Assembly: GCA_036704825.1 (NCBI GenBank)
Contig: JAUBSN010000011.1
Coordinates: 1-64,000, forward strand
DNA: 64,000 nucleotides
From: Microcoleus sp036704825
Lineage (GTDB): Bacteria > Cyanobacteriota > Cyanobacteriia > Cyanobacteriales > Microcoleaceae
Direction of reading: 5' to 3'
In this document: positions 43,764-52,152 of the stretch, in pieces
Layout of the letters: every line of letters begins with the position of its first letter
How positions within the stretch are numbered: position 1 is the stretch's first letter
Translations under genes and position numbers: made by a program
Notes under the pieces: generated by a model
What the model was told of the DNA's origin: nothing
Databases searched by the model: none
What the model saw: the letters and a program-made list of their open reading frames with translations, nothing else

Positions 43764-43950
43764 AGTCATTAGTTATGGGTCATTAGTTATGGGTCATCAG
43801 TCATTAGTTGTTAGTTATTAGTTATTGGTGATTAGAACCAAAAAATCACAACTAATATTATGTCCTGTCGATTACCCCTAATACGGTAGGGGCGGGTTCA
43901 CGAAAAATATCTGCCAACAATCTCCAATCTCAAAAACCCGCCCTTTCAAT
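43764..43950. repeat. Heptamer repeats and GTAGGGGCGGGTT element, copy 3
   Basis: AGTCATTAGTTATGGGTCAT-type repeats (43764-43845), then the inverted-repeat element GTAGGGGCGGGTTCACGAAA to AAACCCGCCC (43886-43943). They separate fbp from tal. Confidence 0.75.
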
Positions 43951-44041
43951 CGCGGTCACTAACAACTAAGCAATGCCCAATGCTTTTAGACCAGATATTA
44001 AATTTCCAATTCCCAATTATCAAAAGGTAGGAGTTACAGTA

Positions 44042-45196
44042 ATGACAGCAACACCAACGAATCACCTGTTAGAAATTAAAGAAATTGGCCAAAGTATCTG
44101 GATGGACAATTTGACTCGGGATCTGATCGAGTCCGGCGAACTCAAAAAGATGATTGAAAGTCGGGGACTGCGCGGGATTACATCTAATCCGGCTATTTTT
44201 GAGAAAGCGATCGCGGGTAATGTGATTTACGACGCGGATATCGAAGCTGGCATCCGGGCGGGCAAATCTGTCATGGATATCTACGAATCTCTGGTATTTG
44301 AAGATATCCGCAACGCTTGCGACATCTTCGCCCCGGTTTACGCAGAGTCGAATGGTTTGGACGGTTACATTAGCATAGAAGTGCCACCGACGATCGCCAA
44401 CGACACAGAAAGCACGATTAGCGAAGCCTTGCGCTATTACAAAGCGATCGGCAAAGAAAACGTGATGATTAAGATTCCGGGAACCGCTGAAGGTTTGCCT
44501 GCAGTCGAACGAGTCATCAGCGAAGGGATTAACGTTAACGTGACTTTGCTGTTCTCCGTTGACAGCTACGTCGAAACCTTCTGGGCTTACATTCGCGGTT
44601 TGGAAGCGCGGGCGGCTAAAGGTTTGGATGTGAGCAATACTGCTTCTGTTGCCAGTTTCTTCTTGAGCCGGATCGACATCAATATCGATGGCAAGATTGA
44701 CGAGAAACTCAAAAATGTCACAGATATTTCCACAAAAGCTAAACTGGAAGCAGTGAAGGGGAAAATTGCGATCGCCAATGCGAAGATAGCTTACCAGAAG
44801 TATAAAGAAATCGTAGCGAGCGATCGCTGGCAAGCTTTAGCTGCCAAAGGAGCGAAAGTGCAGCGCTTGCTGTGGGCTTCCACCAGCACCAAAAACCCCA
44901 ACTACAGCGATGTCATGTACGTCGATGAATTAATCGGCCCCGACACGGTTAACACTTTGCCGCCGAACACTGTTGAAGCTTGTTTCGATCACTGCGATGT
45001 CGCGCCCCGGATTGAGAACAACGTTGCAGAAGCTTACACGCTGATCGAAAGTCTCAAAGATCCCGACATCGACATCAACTTGAACCAAGTGATGGCAGAC
45101 TTGCTCCTCGACGGGATTGAGAAATTCGTCACCCCGTTCCAATCCCTGATGGATTCCTTGGAAGAGAAAGTGCAGAAGTTGTCACCCGTCGCTTAG
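44042..45196 (+). CDS. tal: Transaldolase
   Basis: Transfers a three-carbon dihydroxyacetone unit between sugar phosphates in the pentose phosphate pathway. 384 residues. It has the Schiff-base Lys in VMIKIPGTAEG (about 142), GITSNPAIFEKA near 45 and NVTLLFSV near 165. This is the longer TalB-like cyanobacterial form. The ATG at 44042 has GGAG 11 bases before it; an earlier in-frame ATG is not needed. Confidence 0.96.
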   Translation: MTATPTNHLLEIKEIGQSIWMDNLTRDLIESGELKKMIESRGLRGITSNPAIFEKAIAGNVIYDADIEAGIRAGKSVMDIYESLVFEDIRNACDIFAPVYAESNGLDGYISIEVPPTIANDTESTISEALRYYKAIGKENVMIKIPGTAEGLPAVERVISEGINVNVTLLFSVDSYVETFWAYIRGLEARAAKGLDVSNTASVASFFLSRIDINIDGKIDEKLKNVTDISTKAKLEAVKGKIAIANAKIAYQKYKEIVASDRWQALAAKGAKVQRLLWASTSTKNPNYSDVMYVDELIGPDTVNTLPPNTVEACFDHCDVAPRIENNVAEAYTLIESLKDPDIDINLNQVMADLLLDGIEKFVTPFQSLMDSLEEKVQKLSPVA

Positions 45197-45251
45197 GCAG
45201 ATATCTGTATCCTGAAAGGCAGAAGCATTGATGAGTCGGAATAGATAATTG

Positions 45252-45429
45252 TTTTGGCTCTCAAGTGCTGAGTTTTCCATCCCGAACCGGGAAAATTTGA
45301 GACCCATGGGTCTCAAAAATCCGACAAAGGAAAATCAACTATGATTTTGGCTCTCAAGTGCTGAGTTTCCCATCCCGAACCGGGAAAATTTGAGACCCAT
45401 GGGTCTCAAAAATCCGACAAAGGAAAATC
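45252..45429. repeat. Two 85-base direct repeats with a palindromic core
   Basis: Copies at 45252-45336 and 45345-45429 differ at one or two bases. Each ends with a palindrome, TTTGAGACCC-ATGGGTCTCAAA, followed by AATCCGACAAAGGAAAATC. The same palindrome lies inside the next gene at 45765. The repeats precede the ParB-like gene, so they could be binding sites for its product or leftovers of partial gene duplications. Confidence 0.88.
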
Positions 45430-45480
45430 CAGTCCGTCCTCTAGCAGCAATCTCGCCCGAAGATCCAACTTGAATTCTCC
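45430..45480 (+). pseudogene. Fragment of a second copy of the ParB-like gene
   Basis: After the second direct repeat, CAGTCCGTCCTCTAGCAGCA then ATCTCGCCCGAAGAT aligns with the coding sequence at 45811-45850 and reads VRPLAAISPEDPT before a stop, against VRPLTGLSPELQL in the gene. So the repeat plus this piece is a decayed internal part of a paralogue. Confidence 0.65.
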
Positions 45481-45504
45481 ATCTACAACCGCTGAGGAAT
45501 TGCT

Positions 45505-46311
45505 ATGCCCACTACCAATACCCTACTAGAAAGCGAGTATGCAACAGCCCAACTTGATGTCACCGAACGGGCAAGGCTTGAAGAACTGGAATCCATTGTA
45601 GAAAATGGACTTCAGACTTTTTACGAAGTTGGCAAAGCCCTTGATGAAATTCGGGAACAGAAATTATATCGGGAAACCCAAAAAACTTTTGAGGCTTATT
45701 GTCAGGATAAGTGGGGCATAGCAAGACGGACAGCAGATCGATTTATAGGGGCAGCACGGGTAATGGAAAATTTGAGACCCATGGGTCTCAAATTTCCAGC
45801 CAACGAGCGCCAAGTCCGTCCTCTAACAGGATTATCGCCAGAACTACAACTCGAAATTTGGCAAGAGGCTCTGGAGTCATCGCCCAATGGTATGCCAACT
45901 GGTGCAGCAGTTCAGCGCTTGGTAGAACAGCGATTTCCTGCAAGCGGAAGCGGGCGAACTGGCAAGGATGATGCTTCAGAATTGGAAAAATTGCGCTCGG
46001 ACAATCAGCGGCTCAGAGAGCAAATCCGCGAGCAAAACAGAGAGAGGGATAGGCGTGCTGCTGCTGTGGCGTTGGAGTTGGAGCAACTGCGAGCCGAAAA
46101 CAGGCAGTTGAAAGCTGAACTGCGACAGCGCGATAAAGATTGGGAAGTGCGACTGGCTGCTGAGAGGGTAAAAATACGGGAGGAAATCAGAGCGGAAGTC
46201 AAAGCAGAGTATGAAGAACAGATTAACTCTCTCACCCAACAACTAGCAGAAATGACGGCAAACTATCATGGTGTCTTGGCACGGTTGACAGCACTAGAAA
46301 AAGGAAAATAA
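45505..46311 (+). CDS. ParB-like/plasmid-type DNA-binding protein embedded in the carbon cluster
   Basis: A 268-residue protein of a type common on cyanobacterial plasmids and phages. Residues about 20-90 (YEVGKALDEIREQKLYRETQ, then KWGIARRTADRFIGAA) resemble an HTH region. FPANERQVRPLTGLSPELQL follows, a block shared with ParB-like proteins. Residues 155-265 are a long charged coiled coil (LRSDNQRLREQIREQNRERD). A perfect palindrome at 45765-45797 encodes NLRPMGLKF between the two parts. Its TAA is directly followed by the zwf ATG, so zwf translation must start inside or just after this gene. It is absent from the usual tal-zwf arrangement. Role unknown. Confidence 0.72.
   Translation: MPTTNTLLESEYATAQLDVTERARLEELESIVENGLQTFYEVGKALDEIREQKLYRETQKTFEAYCQDKWGIARRTADRFIGAARVMENLRPMGLKFPANERQVRPLTGLSPELQLEIWQEALESSPNGMPTGAAVQRLVEQRFPASGSGRTGKDDASELEKLRSDNQRLREQIREQNRERDRRAAAVALELEQLRAENRQLKAELRQRDKDWEVRLAAERVKIREEIRAEVKAEYEEQINSLTQQLAEMTANYHGVLARLTALEKGK
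45765..45797. repeat. Perfect palindrome inside the ParB-like gene
   Basis: AATTTGAGACC-CATG-GGTCTCAAATT is a perfect 26-base palindrome within the coding sequence. It matches the core of the two direct repeats upstream of the gene. The surrounding GGAAA/TTTCC extends it to about 33 bases. Confidence 0.9.
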
Positions 46312-47841
46312 ATGGTAACGCTACTTGAAAATCCACTAAGGGTCGGTTTGCGAAAAGAACGGATGCCAGAACCGCAAATTCTGGTAATCTTTGGAGCTTC
46401 GGGAGACCTAACTCAGCGCAAACTGGTACCTGCAATTTATCAGATGAGGCGCGATCGGCGTTTGCCGCCGGAAGTTACAGTGGTAGGTGTGGCCCGCCGT
46501 CCTTGGAGTCACGATTACTTCCGAGAGCAAATGCGCGAAGGGATCGAAGAATTTGGCGGCGGCATTGGCAATGAAGAATTATGGAAAGATTTCGCTAAAG
46601 GTTTGTACTACTGTCCGGGCGACATTGACAACCCCGAAAGCTATCAAAAACTCAAAGCTTTCTTAGCAGAACTCGACGAAGAAAGGAGAACTCGCGGCAA
46701 TCACATATTTTATCTCTCGGTTTCCCCTAACTTTTTCCCAGAAGCAATTAGGCAACTGGGCGCGGCTCAAATGCTGACCGATCCGGCAAAACACCGCTTG
46801 GTAATTGAAAAACCCTTCGGCCGCGACTTGAGTTCGGCAAAAGCTCTCAACCGAGTCGTGCAGCAGGTTTGCCAAGAACAGCAAGTTTACCGGATCGACC
46901 ACTATTTGGGTAAAGAAACTGTTCAGAATTTAATGGTGTTCCGGTTTGCCAACGCGATTTTTGAACCGCTGTGGAACCGGCAATTTGTCGATCACGTACA
47001 AATTACAGTTGCAGAAACAGTAGGCGTAGAAGACCGGGCCGGTTACTACGAATCTTCTGGGGCTCTGCGGGATATGCTGCAAAACCACTTGATGCAGATT
47101 TTCTGTCTGACGGCAATGGAACCGCCGAACTCGCTCGACGCTGACAGCATCCGCACCGAAAAGATGAAAGTTCTGCAAGCAACTCGCTTGGCAGATTTGA
47201 ATAACTTGGAGTTCTCAGCGATTCGCGGTCAATATTCCGCAGGTTGGATGAAGGGCCAACAGGTGCCGGGGTATCACGAAGAACCGGGCGTTGCTCCCAA
47301 CTCGACAACGCCGACTTTTGTGGCGATGAAGTTTATTATCGACAACTGGCGCTGGCAGGGAGTGCCTTTTTACCTGCGAACCGGCAAGCGGTTGCCGAAA
47401 AAAGTCAGCGAAATTGCGATTCAGTTTCGCGAAGTGCCCCTGATGATTTTTCAATCGGCGGCCCAACAAACTACCCCTAACGTTTTGACTATGCGCGTGC
47501 ATCCTAACGAGGGGATTTCGCTGAGGTTTGAGGCGAAAATGCCGGGGCCGGATTTGCGGACGCGGACGGTGGATATGGATTTCAGTTACGGTTCTTCTTT
47601 TGGGGTGACATCTTCGGATGCTTACGATCGGCTGTTAATTGACTGTATGCTGGGCGACCAAACTTTGTTTACCCGTTCTGATGAAGTGGAAGAAGCTTGG
47701 CGGGTGGTAACGCCGGCGCTGATGGCTTGGGAATCGTCCAACGAACAGGAGTTGGTTCCTAAATACGAAGCGGGTACTTGGGAACCGGCGGAAGCAGAAC
47801 TGCTAATTAACAGAGACGGCCGCAAGTGGCGCAGACTTTAA
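46312..47841 (+). CDS. zwf: Glucose-6-phosphate 1-dehydrogenase
   Basis: First enzyme of the oxidative pentose phosphate pathway; makes NADPH in the dark. 509 residues. It has the nucleotide-binding GASGDLTQRKL near 30-40 and the substrate-binding/catalytic RIDHYLGKE near 198-206. Several cysteines (YYCPGD, QVCQEQ, IFCLTA, IDCMLGD) are present, in line with the redox control known for the cyanobacterial enzyme together with OpcA. The ATG immediately follows the TAA of the ParB-like gene, and AAAAGGAAAATAA gives the ribosome-binding site. Confidence 0.97.
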   Translation: MVTLLENPLRVGLRKERMPEPQILVIFGASGDLTQRKLVPAIYQMRRDRRLPPEVTVVGVARRPWSHDYFREQMREGIEEFGGGIGNEELWKDFAKGLYYCPGDIDNPESYQKLKAFLAELDEERRTRGNHIFYLSVSPNFFPEAIRQLGAAQMLTDPAKHRLVIEKPFGRDLSSAKALNRVVQQVCQEQQVYRIDHYLGKETVQNLMVFRFANAIFEPLWNRQFVDHVQITVAETVGVEDRAGYYESSGALRDMLQNHLMQIFCLTAMEPPNSLDADSIRTEKMKVLQATRLADLNNLEFSAIRGQYSAGWMKGQQVPGYHEEPGVAPNSTTPTFVAMKFIIDNWRWQGVPFYLRTGKRLPKKVSEIAIQFREVPLMIFQSAAQQTTPNVLTMRVHPNEGISLRFEAKMPGPDLRTRTVDMDFSYGSSFGVTSSDAYDRLLIDCMLGDQTLFTRSDEVEEAWRVVTPALMAWESSNEQELVPKYEAGTWEPAEAELLINRDGRKWRRL

Positions 47842-48011
47842 GAGTCATTAGTCAGCAGTCATTAGTCATTAGTTATTGGTCAGCATTAGTATTAGTGATG
47901 AGCTAAGAGCTGCTAACTCATAACTACTAACTAATAACTTAATGACAAAAAACCAATGACTAATGACTAATGACTAATAACTAATGACTAATAACAAAGG
48001 AGAAAAGATTT
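47842..48011. repeat. Heptamer repeats with two opposed arms between zwf and opcA
   Basis: AGTCATTAGTCAGCAGTCAT-type units (47843-47900) face ACTAATGACTAATAAC-type units (47930-47999). The arms are complementary, as at 27150-27433. The AAAGGAG ribosome-binding site of opcA follows. Confidence 0.8.
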
Positions 48012-49376
48012 ATGACGATGACACCGATGAAAGCTCCACCTCTGGTTTCGCTGCAAAATCCTAAAGATGTGTCGCTCGACCAAATAGAGGCCGAATTGAG
48101 TCAAATTTGGGAAAGTTACGGAGAATCAGGGTCAAAGGGCGATGTTTCGATCGCTAGTAGGGCAACAACTTTTACTTTTGTAGTCTACGAACCGGAAGAG
48201 ACTCAGCGGTTATTGGCGGATCTGGGGTTTTACGACGGGCCGGTGGACGGTATTACCGGGCCGATGACGGCATCTAGCATTAGGGCGGCTCAAAAAGCTT
48301 ACGGGCTGCCGAGAACTGGCAAAGCTAACGCTGAATTGCTGGCGACTTTGCGGGAAGAAGTGGCTCGCAAAAATTCCAAAGGCGAAGAGATGGGATCTAG
48401 TGGCTTGGGTTCCGGGGGTTCGGGCGTGGCTGACGCGATCGTGGCTGCCAATCCCTGCCGGATTATTGCTCTGTGCCCGACGGCGGGGGAAGATACGGGG
48501 GTGCAGGCTCAAGTGGCTGCTTATTGTCCGGTTCACCAGCGCACCACTGGCAATCTGATCTGCTGCGAATACATTACGCTGCGGGGTACGGAAGCTGCTT
48601 TGGAACGGGTGAGCGCGATCGTGACGGCGCTGACGATCGCCAATTTGCCGACCCTGCTGTGGTGGAAAGCGAATCCTGATGCCGAGCGAGGTTTGTTCCA
48701 GCGCCTGGCGGCAACTAGCAGTTCTGTGATTGTTGACTCTAGCAGCTTTGCCGAGTCTGAAGCTGAATTGCTGTTGATGCAAAGTCTGATCGAGGAGGGA
48801 ATTCCGATCGCGGATCTGAATTGGCGCCGGCTGGCCGCGTGGCAGGAGTTGGCTGCTGAGGCTTATGACGCCCCGGAACGCCGCGCTGCGATTCGGGAAA
48901 TCGATCGGGTGACGATCGATTACGAACAGGACAATTCTACTCAAGCGCTGATGTATTTGGGCTGGCTGGCGAGCCGGCTTCAGTGGCGTCCTGTTGCTTT
49001 CAAACAGGAAGAGGGCGATTACCACATCAAGCGAATTAAATTCACGGGTCCGGACGATCGGGTTGTCGAAGCGGAGTTGGCTGCTATTCCTACTGTTGAT
49101 TCGGGCGATGTCCCGGGCGATTTGATTGCTGTGCGTTTGCATTCTACGAACGAAAAGGCTGACTGCGGTACAGTTCTGTGTTCGGAAGTGGGCGGCTGTA
49201 TGCGGATGGAAACGAAGGGCGGCGCTCAAACCGATCGGTTTAACCAAGTGAGTCCTCTGTTCGATCAGGTGACGGAACAGTTGCTGGGCCAACACTTGCA
49301 GAGTTGGGGCCGAGATGTGCTTTACGAAGAAAGTTTGGCAGTCACGGCTCAAATGCTGAAGTTAGCTAAGCGGTAA
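48012..49376 (+). CDS. opcA: Glucose-6-phosphate dehydrogenase assembly protein OpcA
   Basis: Activates and stabilises glucose-6-phosphate dehydrogenase; the activation is redox sensitive. 454 residues. Residues about 58-115 (ETQRLLADLGFYDGPVDGIT) look like a peptidoglycan-binding-type helical repeat as in other cyanobacterial OpcA. The OpcA domain follows, with TLLWWKANPDAERGLFQRLA in its centre and two C-terminal cysteines (GTVLCSEVGGCMRME). It is the last gene of the cluster, 170 bases after zwf. Confidence 0.95.
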   Translation: MTMTPMKAPPLVSLQNPKDVSLDQIEAELSQIWESYGESGSKGDVSIASRATTFTFVVYEPEETQRLLADLGFYDGPVDGITGPMTASSIRAAQKAYGLPRTGKANAELLATLREEVARKNSKGEEMGSSGLGSGGSGVADAIVAANPCRIIALCPTAGEDTGVQAQVAAYCPVHQRTTGNLICCEYITLRGTEAALERVSAIVTALTIANLPTLLWWKANPDAERGLFQRLAATSSSVIVDSSSFAESEAELLLMQSLIEEGIPIADLNWRRLAAWQELAAEAYDAPERRAAIREIDRVTIDYEQDNSTQALMYLGWLASRLQWRPVAFKQEEGDYHIKRIKFTGPDDRVVEAELAAIPTVDSGDVPGDLIAVRLHSTNEKADCGTVLCSEVGGCMRMETKGGAQTDRFNQVSPLFDQVTEQLLGQHLQSWGRDVLYEESLAVTAQMLKLAKR

Positions 49377-49704
49377 CAAGAAGGAAGAAGGAAGAGGGAA
49401 GAAGGAAGAAGGAAGAGGGAAGAAGGATTGAGTTAATATTCAGTGGGGCAGGCAATGTCTGCCCTACTTTTTTAGGAGTTATGAGTTATGAGTTATGAGT
49501 TTTGAATTAATAATGTTCTTTGACTCAAAACTCTAAGTTACTTCCCAAAAGCCACTAAATTACCTCTCTTCTTCTCATTCTTCCTTCGCGCCCTCCGCGT
49601 CTTCGCGGTTCCTTAAATATGTATTATTTGAGAAGTTCAAGACCAATACTCATAACTTTATCACTTGTCTGCTTTCTGTATTTTTTTGTGAATAATCTAG
49701 AACT
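49377..49704. other. Gene-free repeat stretch
   Basis: AAGAAGGAAGAGGGAAGAAG runs (49379-49428), GAGTTATGAGTTATGAGTT repeats (49482-49501), and CCTCCGCGTCTTCGCGGTTC (49591-49610), a minus-strand copy of the ACCGCAGAG family. No gene is seen. Confidence 0.6.
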
Positions 49705-51255
49705 ATGGCTTTAGTAATTGCTGGCGAACGCAGCGGTGCGGGAAAGACTACTGTAACGATCGCCCTTTTAGCTTATTTAATCCGCCGCGGCTTGAATGTT
49801 CAATCTTTTAAGGTTGGCCCGGATTACATTGACCCGATGTTTCATGCTTTTGTCACGGGTCGCCCCTGTCGGAATTTAGACCCGGTATTAACGTCTGAAT
49901 CTTATGTAAAAAAGTGTTTTTCTCGTCATATTCAAGATGTCGATTATGCCTTAGTTGAAGGGGTGATGGGACTATTTGATGGAGTGAGTCGAAAAAATCA
50001 GGAATCAGGAAGGCACGACACGAATTTTGACACGGATACACGGATTAATTATCGAAAAGAAGAAGGCAATTATGATTTTTCCTTTGCTTCTACGGCTCAT
50101 GTTGCTTATTTGCTGAATTTGCCGGTATTGTTTGCGATCGATTGCAGCAGGCTGTCTGGTTCTGTGGCTGCGATCGCCCACGGTTTTCGTTCTTTTAACC
50201 CTGACCTTAAATTCGCTGGTTTGGTGCTGAATCGGGTGGCGAGCGATCGACATTTGGAACTGCTTCAAGATGCTCTCCAACCGCTCAATTTACCGATTTT
50301 AGGCGTTTTGCGTAGGGATGAGGCTGTTACTATTCCCGATCGACATTTGGGGCTGATTCCTGCTGAGGAGTTGCCGAATCTTCATGCTGCGATCGATAAA
50401 TTAGCGGATTTGGCTGCTGTTAGTTTTGACTGGGAGCAACTTTTGCCTTTGTTGGCTGCAACTCGAAATGGGGGGGGTGAGGGGTCTGAGCAACTTTTGG
50501 GTAGGTACAGTCTCCCTTCGGGAATTATAACTCAAAAAGATGATGTTGTCAACTCTTTGGGAAAACAATTTGGAGTGAGGATTGCGGTTGCGCGCGATCG
50601 GGCTTTTAATTTTTACTATCAGGACAATCTTGATTTGTTGGAAGAGTTGGGTGCGGAGTTGGTATTTTGGAGTCCCCTTGATGATTCGGTTTTTCCTGAC
50701 AATGTGCAAGGGTTATATTTTGGCGGCGGTTTTCCCGAAGTGTTTGCTCAAAAATTGAGCGGTAATGTTTTAATTCGGGATGCGGTAAGAAAGGCGATTT
50801 TTTCGGGAATGCCGACTTATGCGGAGTGCGGCGGTTTGATGTATTTGTGCGATTCTATTGTAGACTTCGATGGCAATTCTTGGCCAGGGGTGGGAGTGTT
50901 GGAAACTGCTGCTGCGATGGGAAAGCGTTTGACGCTGGGATACCGAGAAGCTGTGGCGGTGAGGGATAGTTCGGTGTTAACTGCTCTTGATGAGGTTTGG
51001 GGACATGAGTTTCATCGATCGCGTTTAACTGTGGAACCGAGTAATCCAGTTTATCACAGTTGGAGGTACGGGAAGCGGGGGGAAGTTGAGGCGGTTGCTG
51101 AGGGTTGGGGAGTTTGTCGGGTTCACGCTTCTTATTTGCATTTGCACTGGGGTGCTCGGCCTGATATTCCGGTTCGTTTTTTGCAGCAGTGTGCTGAGTT
51201 TGATTGTAAGGGTATTTTGGGCGATCGAGAAAGCGAACTAGATTTTTTTATTTAA
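49705..51255 (+). CDS. cobB: Cobyrinic acid a,c-diamide synthase
   Basis: Amidates the a and c carboxylates of cobyrinate (B12 or pseudo-B12 pathway) using ATP and glutamine. 516 residues. The N-terminal ATPase has GERSGAGKTTVT (P-loop, about 7-18) and KVGPDYIDPMFH. The C-terminal glutamine amidotransferase has the nucleophile Cys in YAECGGLMYL (about 372) and HEFHRSRL. A spacer of about 30 residues near 95-120 (KNQESGRHDTNFDTDTRINY) and one near 255-270 look inserted. The 3' end lies in a 111-base tandem duplication. Confidence 0.95.
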   Translation: MALVIAGERSGAGKTTVTIALLAYLIRRGLNVQSFKVGPDYIDPMFHAFVTGRPCRNLDPVLTSESYVKKCFSRHIQDVDYALVEGVMGLFDGVSRKNQESGRHDTNFDTDTRINYRKEEGNYDFSFASTAHVAYLLNLPVLFAIDCSRLSGSVAAIAHGFRSFNPDLKFAGLVLNRVASDRHLELLQDALQPLNLPILGVLRRDEAVTIPDRHLGLIPAEELPNLHAAIDKLADLAAVSFDWEQLLPLLAATRNGGGEGSEQLLGRYSLPSGIITQKDDVVNSLGKQFGVRIAVARDRAFNFYYQDNLDLLEELGAELVFWSPLDDSVFPDNVQGLYFGGGFPEVFAQKLSGNVLIRDAVRKAIFSGMPTYAECGGLMYLCDSIVDFDGNSWPGVGVLETAAAMGKRLTLGYREAVAVRDSSVLTALDEVWGHEFHRSRLTVEPSNPVYHSWRYGKRGEVEAVAEGWGVCRVHASYLHLHWGARPDIPVRFLQQCAEFDCKGILGDRESELDFFI

Positions 51256-51407
51256 TTAACCGCAGAGGACACAGAGAGCACAGAGAAGACAAGAGAGCAA
51301 TGCGCTAAATTTGATTGTAAGGGTATTTTGGGCGATCGAGAAAGCGAACTAGATTTTTTTATTTAATTAACCGCAGAGGACACAGAGGGCACAGAGAAGA
51401 GAAGAGA
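51186..51407 (+). repeat. 111-base tandem duplication covering the end of cobB
   Basis: The stretch AGCAGTGTGCTGAGTTTGAT..TTAACCGCAGAGGACACAGA..GAGAGC (51186-51296) is repeated at 51297-51407 with about ten differences near the ends and none in the core TTGATTGTAAGGGTATTTTG. The second copy carries 18 cobB codons and the stop, without a start. The ACCGCAGAGGACACAGAG repeat lies in both copies and may have caused the slippage. Confidence 0.92.
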
Positions 51408-51465
51408 GAGGATTTACTGTATTAGAATGTTTTTGATGGAAACCAGGAAGGGGATGTTGGGATGT

Positions 51466-51957
51466 ATGAGCGAAGCACTTTCGACTAAGAAGTTGTCGGC
51501 GCAATGGGTGACACCGGAGAATTTTCGGCGTTACGGTCAAGTTATCTTTGCTGCTGTTGATGGCGAGTCTTTCAATGCTGAGGATGCTCAGTTAAACTTG
51601 CAAAATGGCATTCCTAGATTTTACATTATGCGGCTCCTGAAGGAAGGTCGCAAGTTTGCCAAAATTACGCGACACGTTCAATGTACTCAGTGTTTGGGTT
51701 CTTTGGAGGGGAAGGATTGGTTGATGGCGGTTGCGCCTCCTGGGGATAGCTATAAACCGAGTTTAGATGATATTGCTGCTTTTCGGATTCCTGGCAATTG
51801 TTTTATTAAGTTAGATGTGGGGACTTGGCACGCTGGGCCGTATTTTGATGCGGATTTTGTTGATTTTTACAATCTGGAATTGAGCGATACTAATGTGGTT
51901 GACCATTTTACTTTTGATTTTGTGAAACATCACAATCTGGAGTTTGAGATTGTCTGA
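51466..51957 (+). CDS. Ureidoglycolate lyase-like protein (AllA family)
   Basis: A 163-residue cupin-type protein from the ATG at 51466 (MSEALSTKKLSAQWVTPENF). It has the family blocks ITRHVQCTQCLGSLEGKDWL, AFRIPGNCFIKLDVGTWHAG and DFYNLEL. Family members split ureidoglycolate to glyoxylate and urea in purine breakdown. An earlier ATG at 51427 would add 13 residues. It sits at the head of a run of nitrogen-compound hydrolases, which supports a catabolic role. The exact substrate is inferred. Confidence 0.8.
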   Translation: MSEALSTKKLSAQWVTPENFRRYGQVIFAAVDGESFNAEDAQLNLQNGIPRFYIMRLLKEGRKFAKITRHVQCTQCLGSLEGKDWLMAVAPPGDSYKPSLDDIAAFRIPGNCFIKLDVGTWHAGPYFDADFVDFYNLELSDTNVVDHFTFDFVKHHNLEFEIV

Positions 51958-52028
51958 TGTTGGCAATTTGTAGTTGCGCTTTCTTTTTGGTGGTTATTGT
52001 TATATGTGGATTTTTTGAGTTAGATTTT

Positions 52029-52062
52029 TTGACCGCAGAGGGCGCAGAGGACGCAGAGGAGG
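52029..52062 (+). repeat. ACCGCAGAG dispersed repeat
   Basis: GACCGCAGAGGGCGCAGAGG then ACGCAGAGGAGG: three degenerate units. It lies between the lyase-like and deaminase-like genes. A 60-codon frame from 51958 through it is repeat translation. Confidence 0.75.
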
Positions 52063-52152
52063 AGAAGGAGGGGGTTCGCAAGGGATGGGGGAATTCTTTT
52101 GGCTTCAGTAGGAAGGGTAAAGTTTACGAGTATTAAAATAGGTGCAATTGTC

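Noticed and set aside
44069..44833. 254-codon minus-strand frame opposite tal
   Set aside because: It is a shadow of transaldolase.
48210..49352. 380-codon minus-strand frame opposite opcA
   Set aside because: The plus strand encodes complete OpcA; the antisense frame is open because of codon bias.
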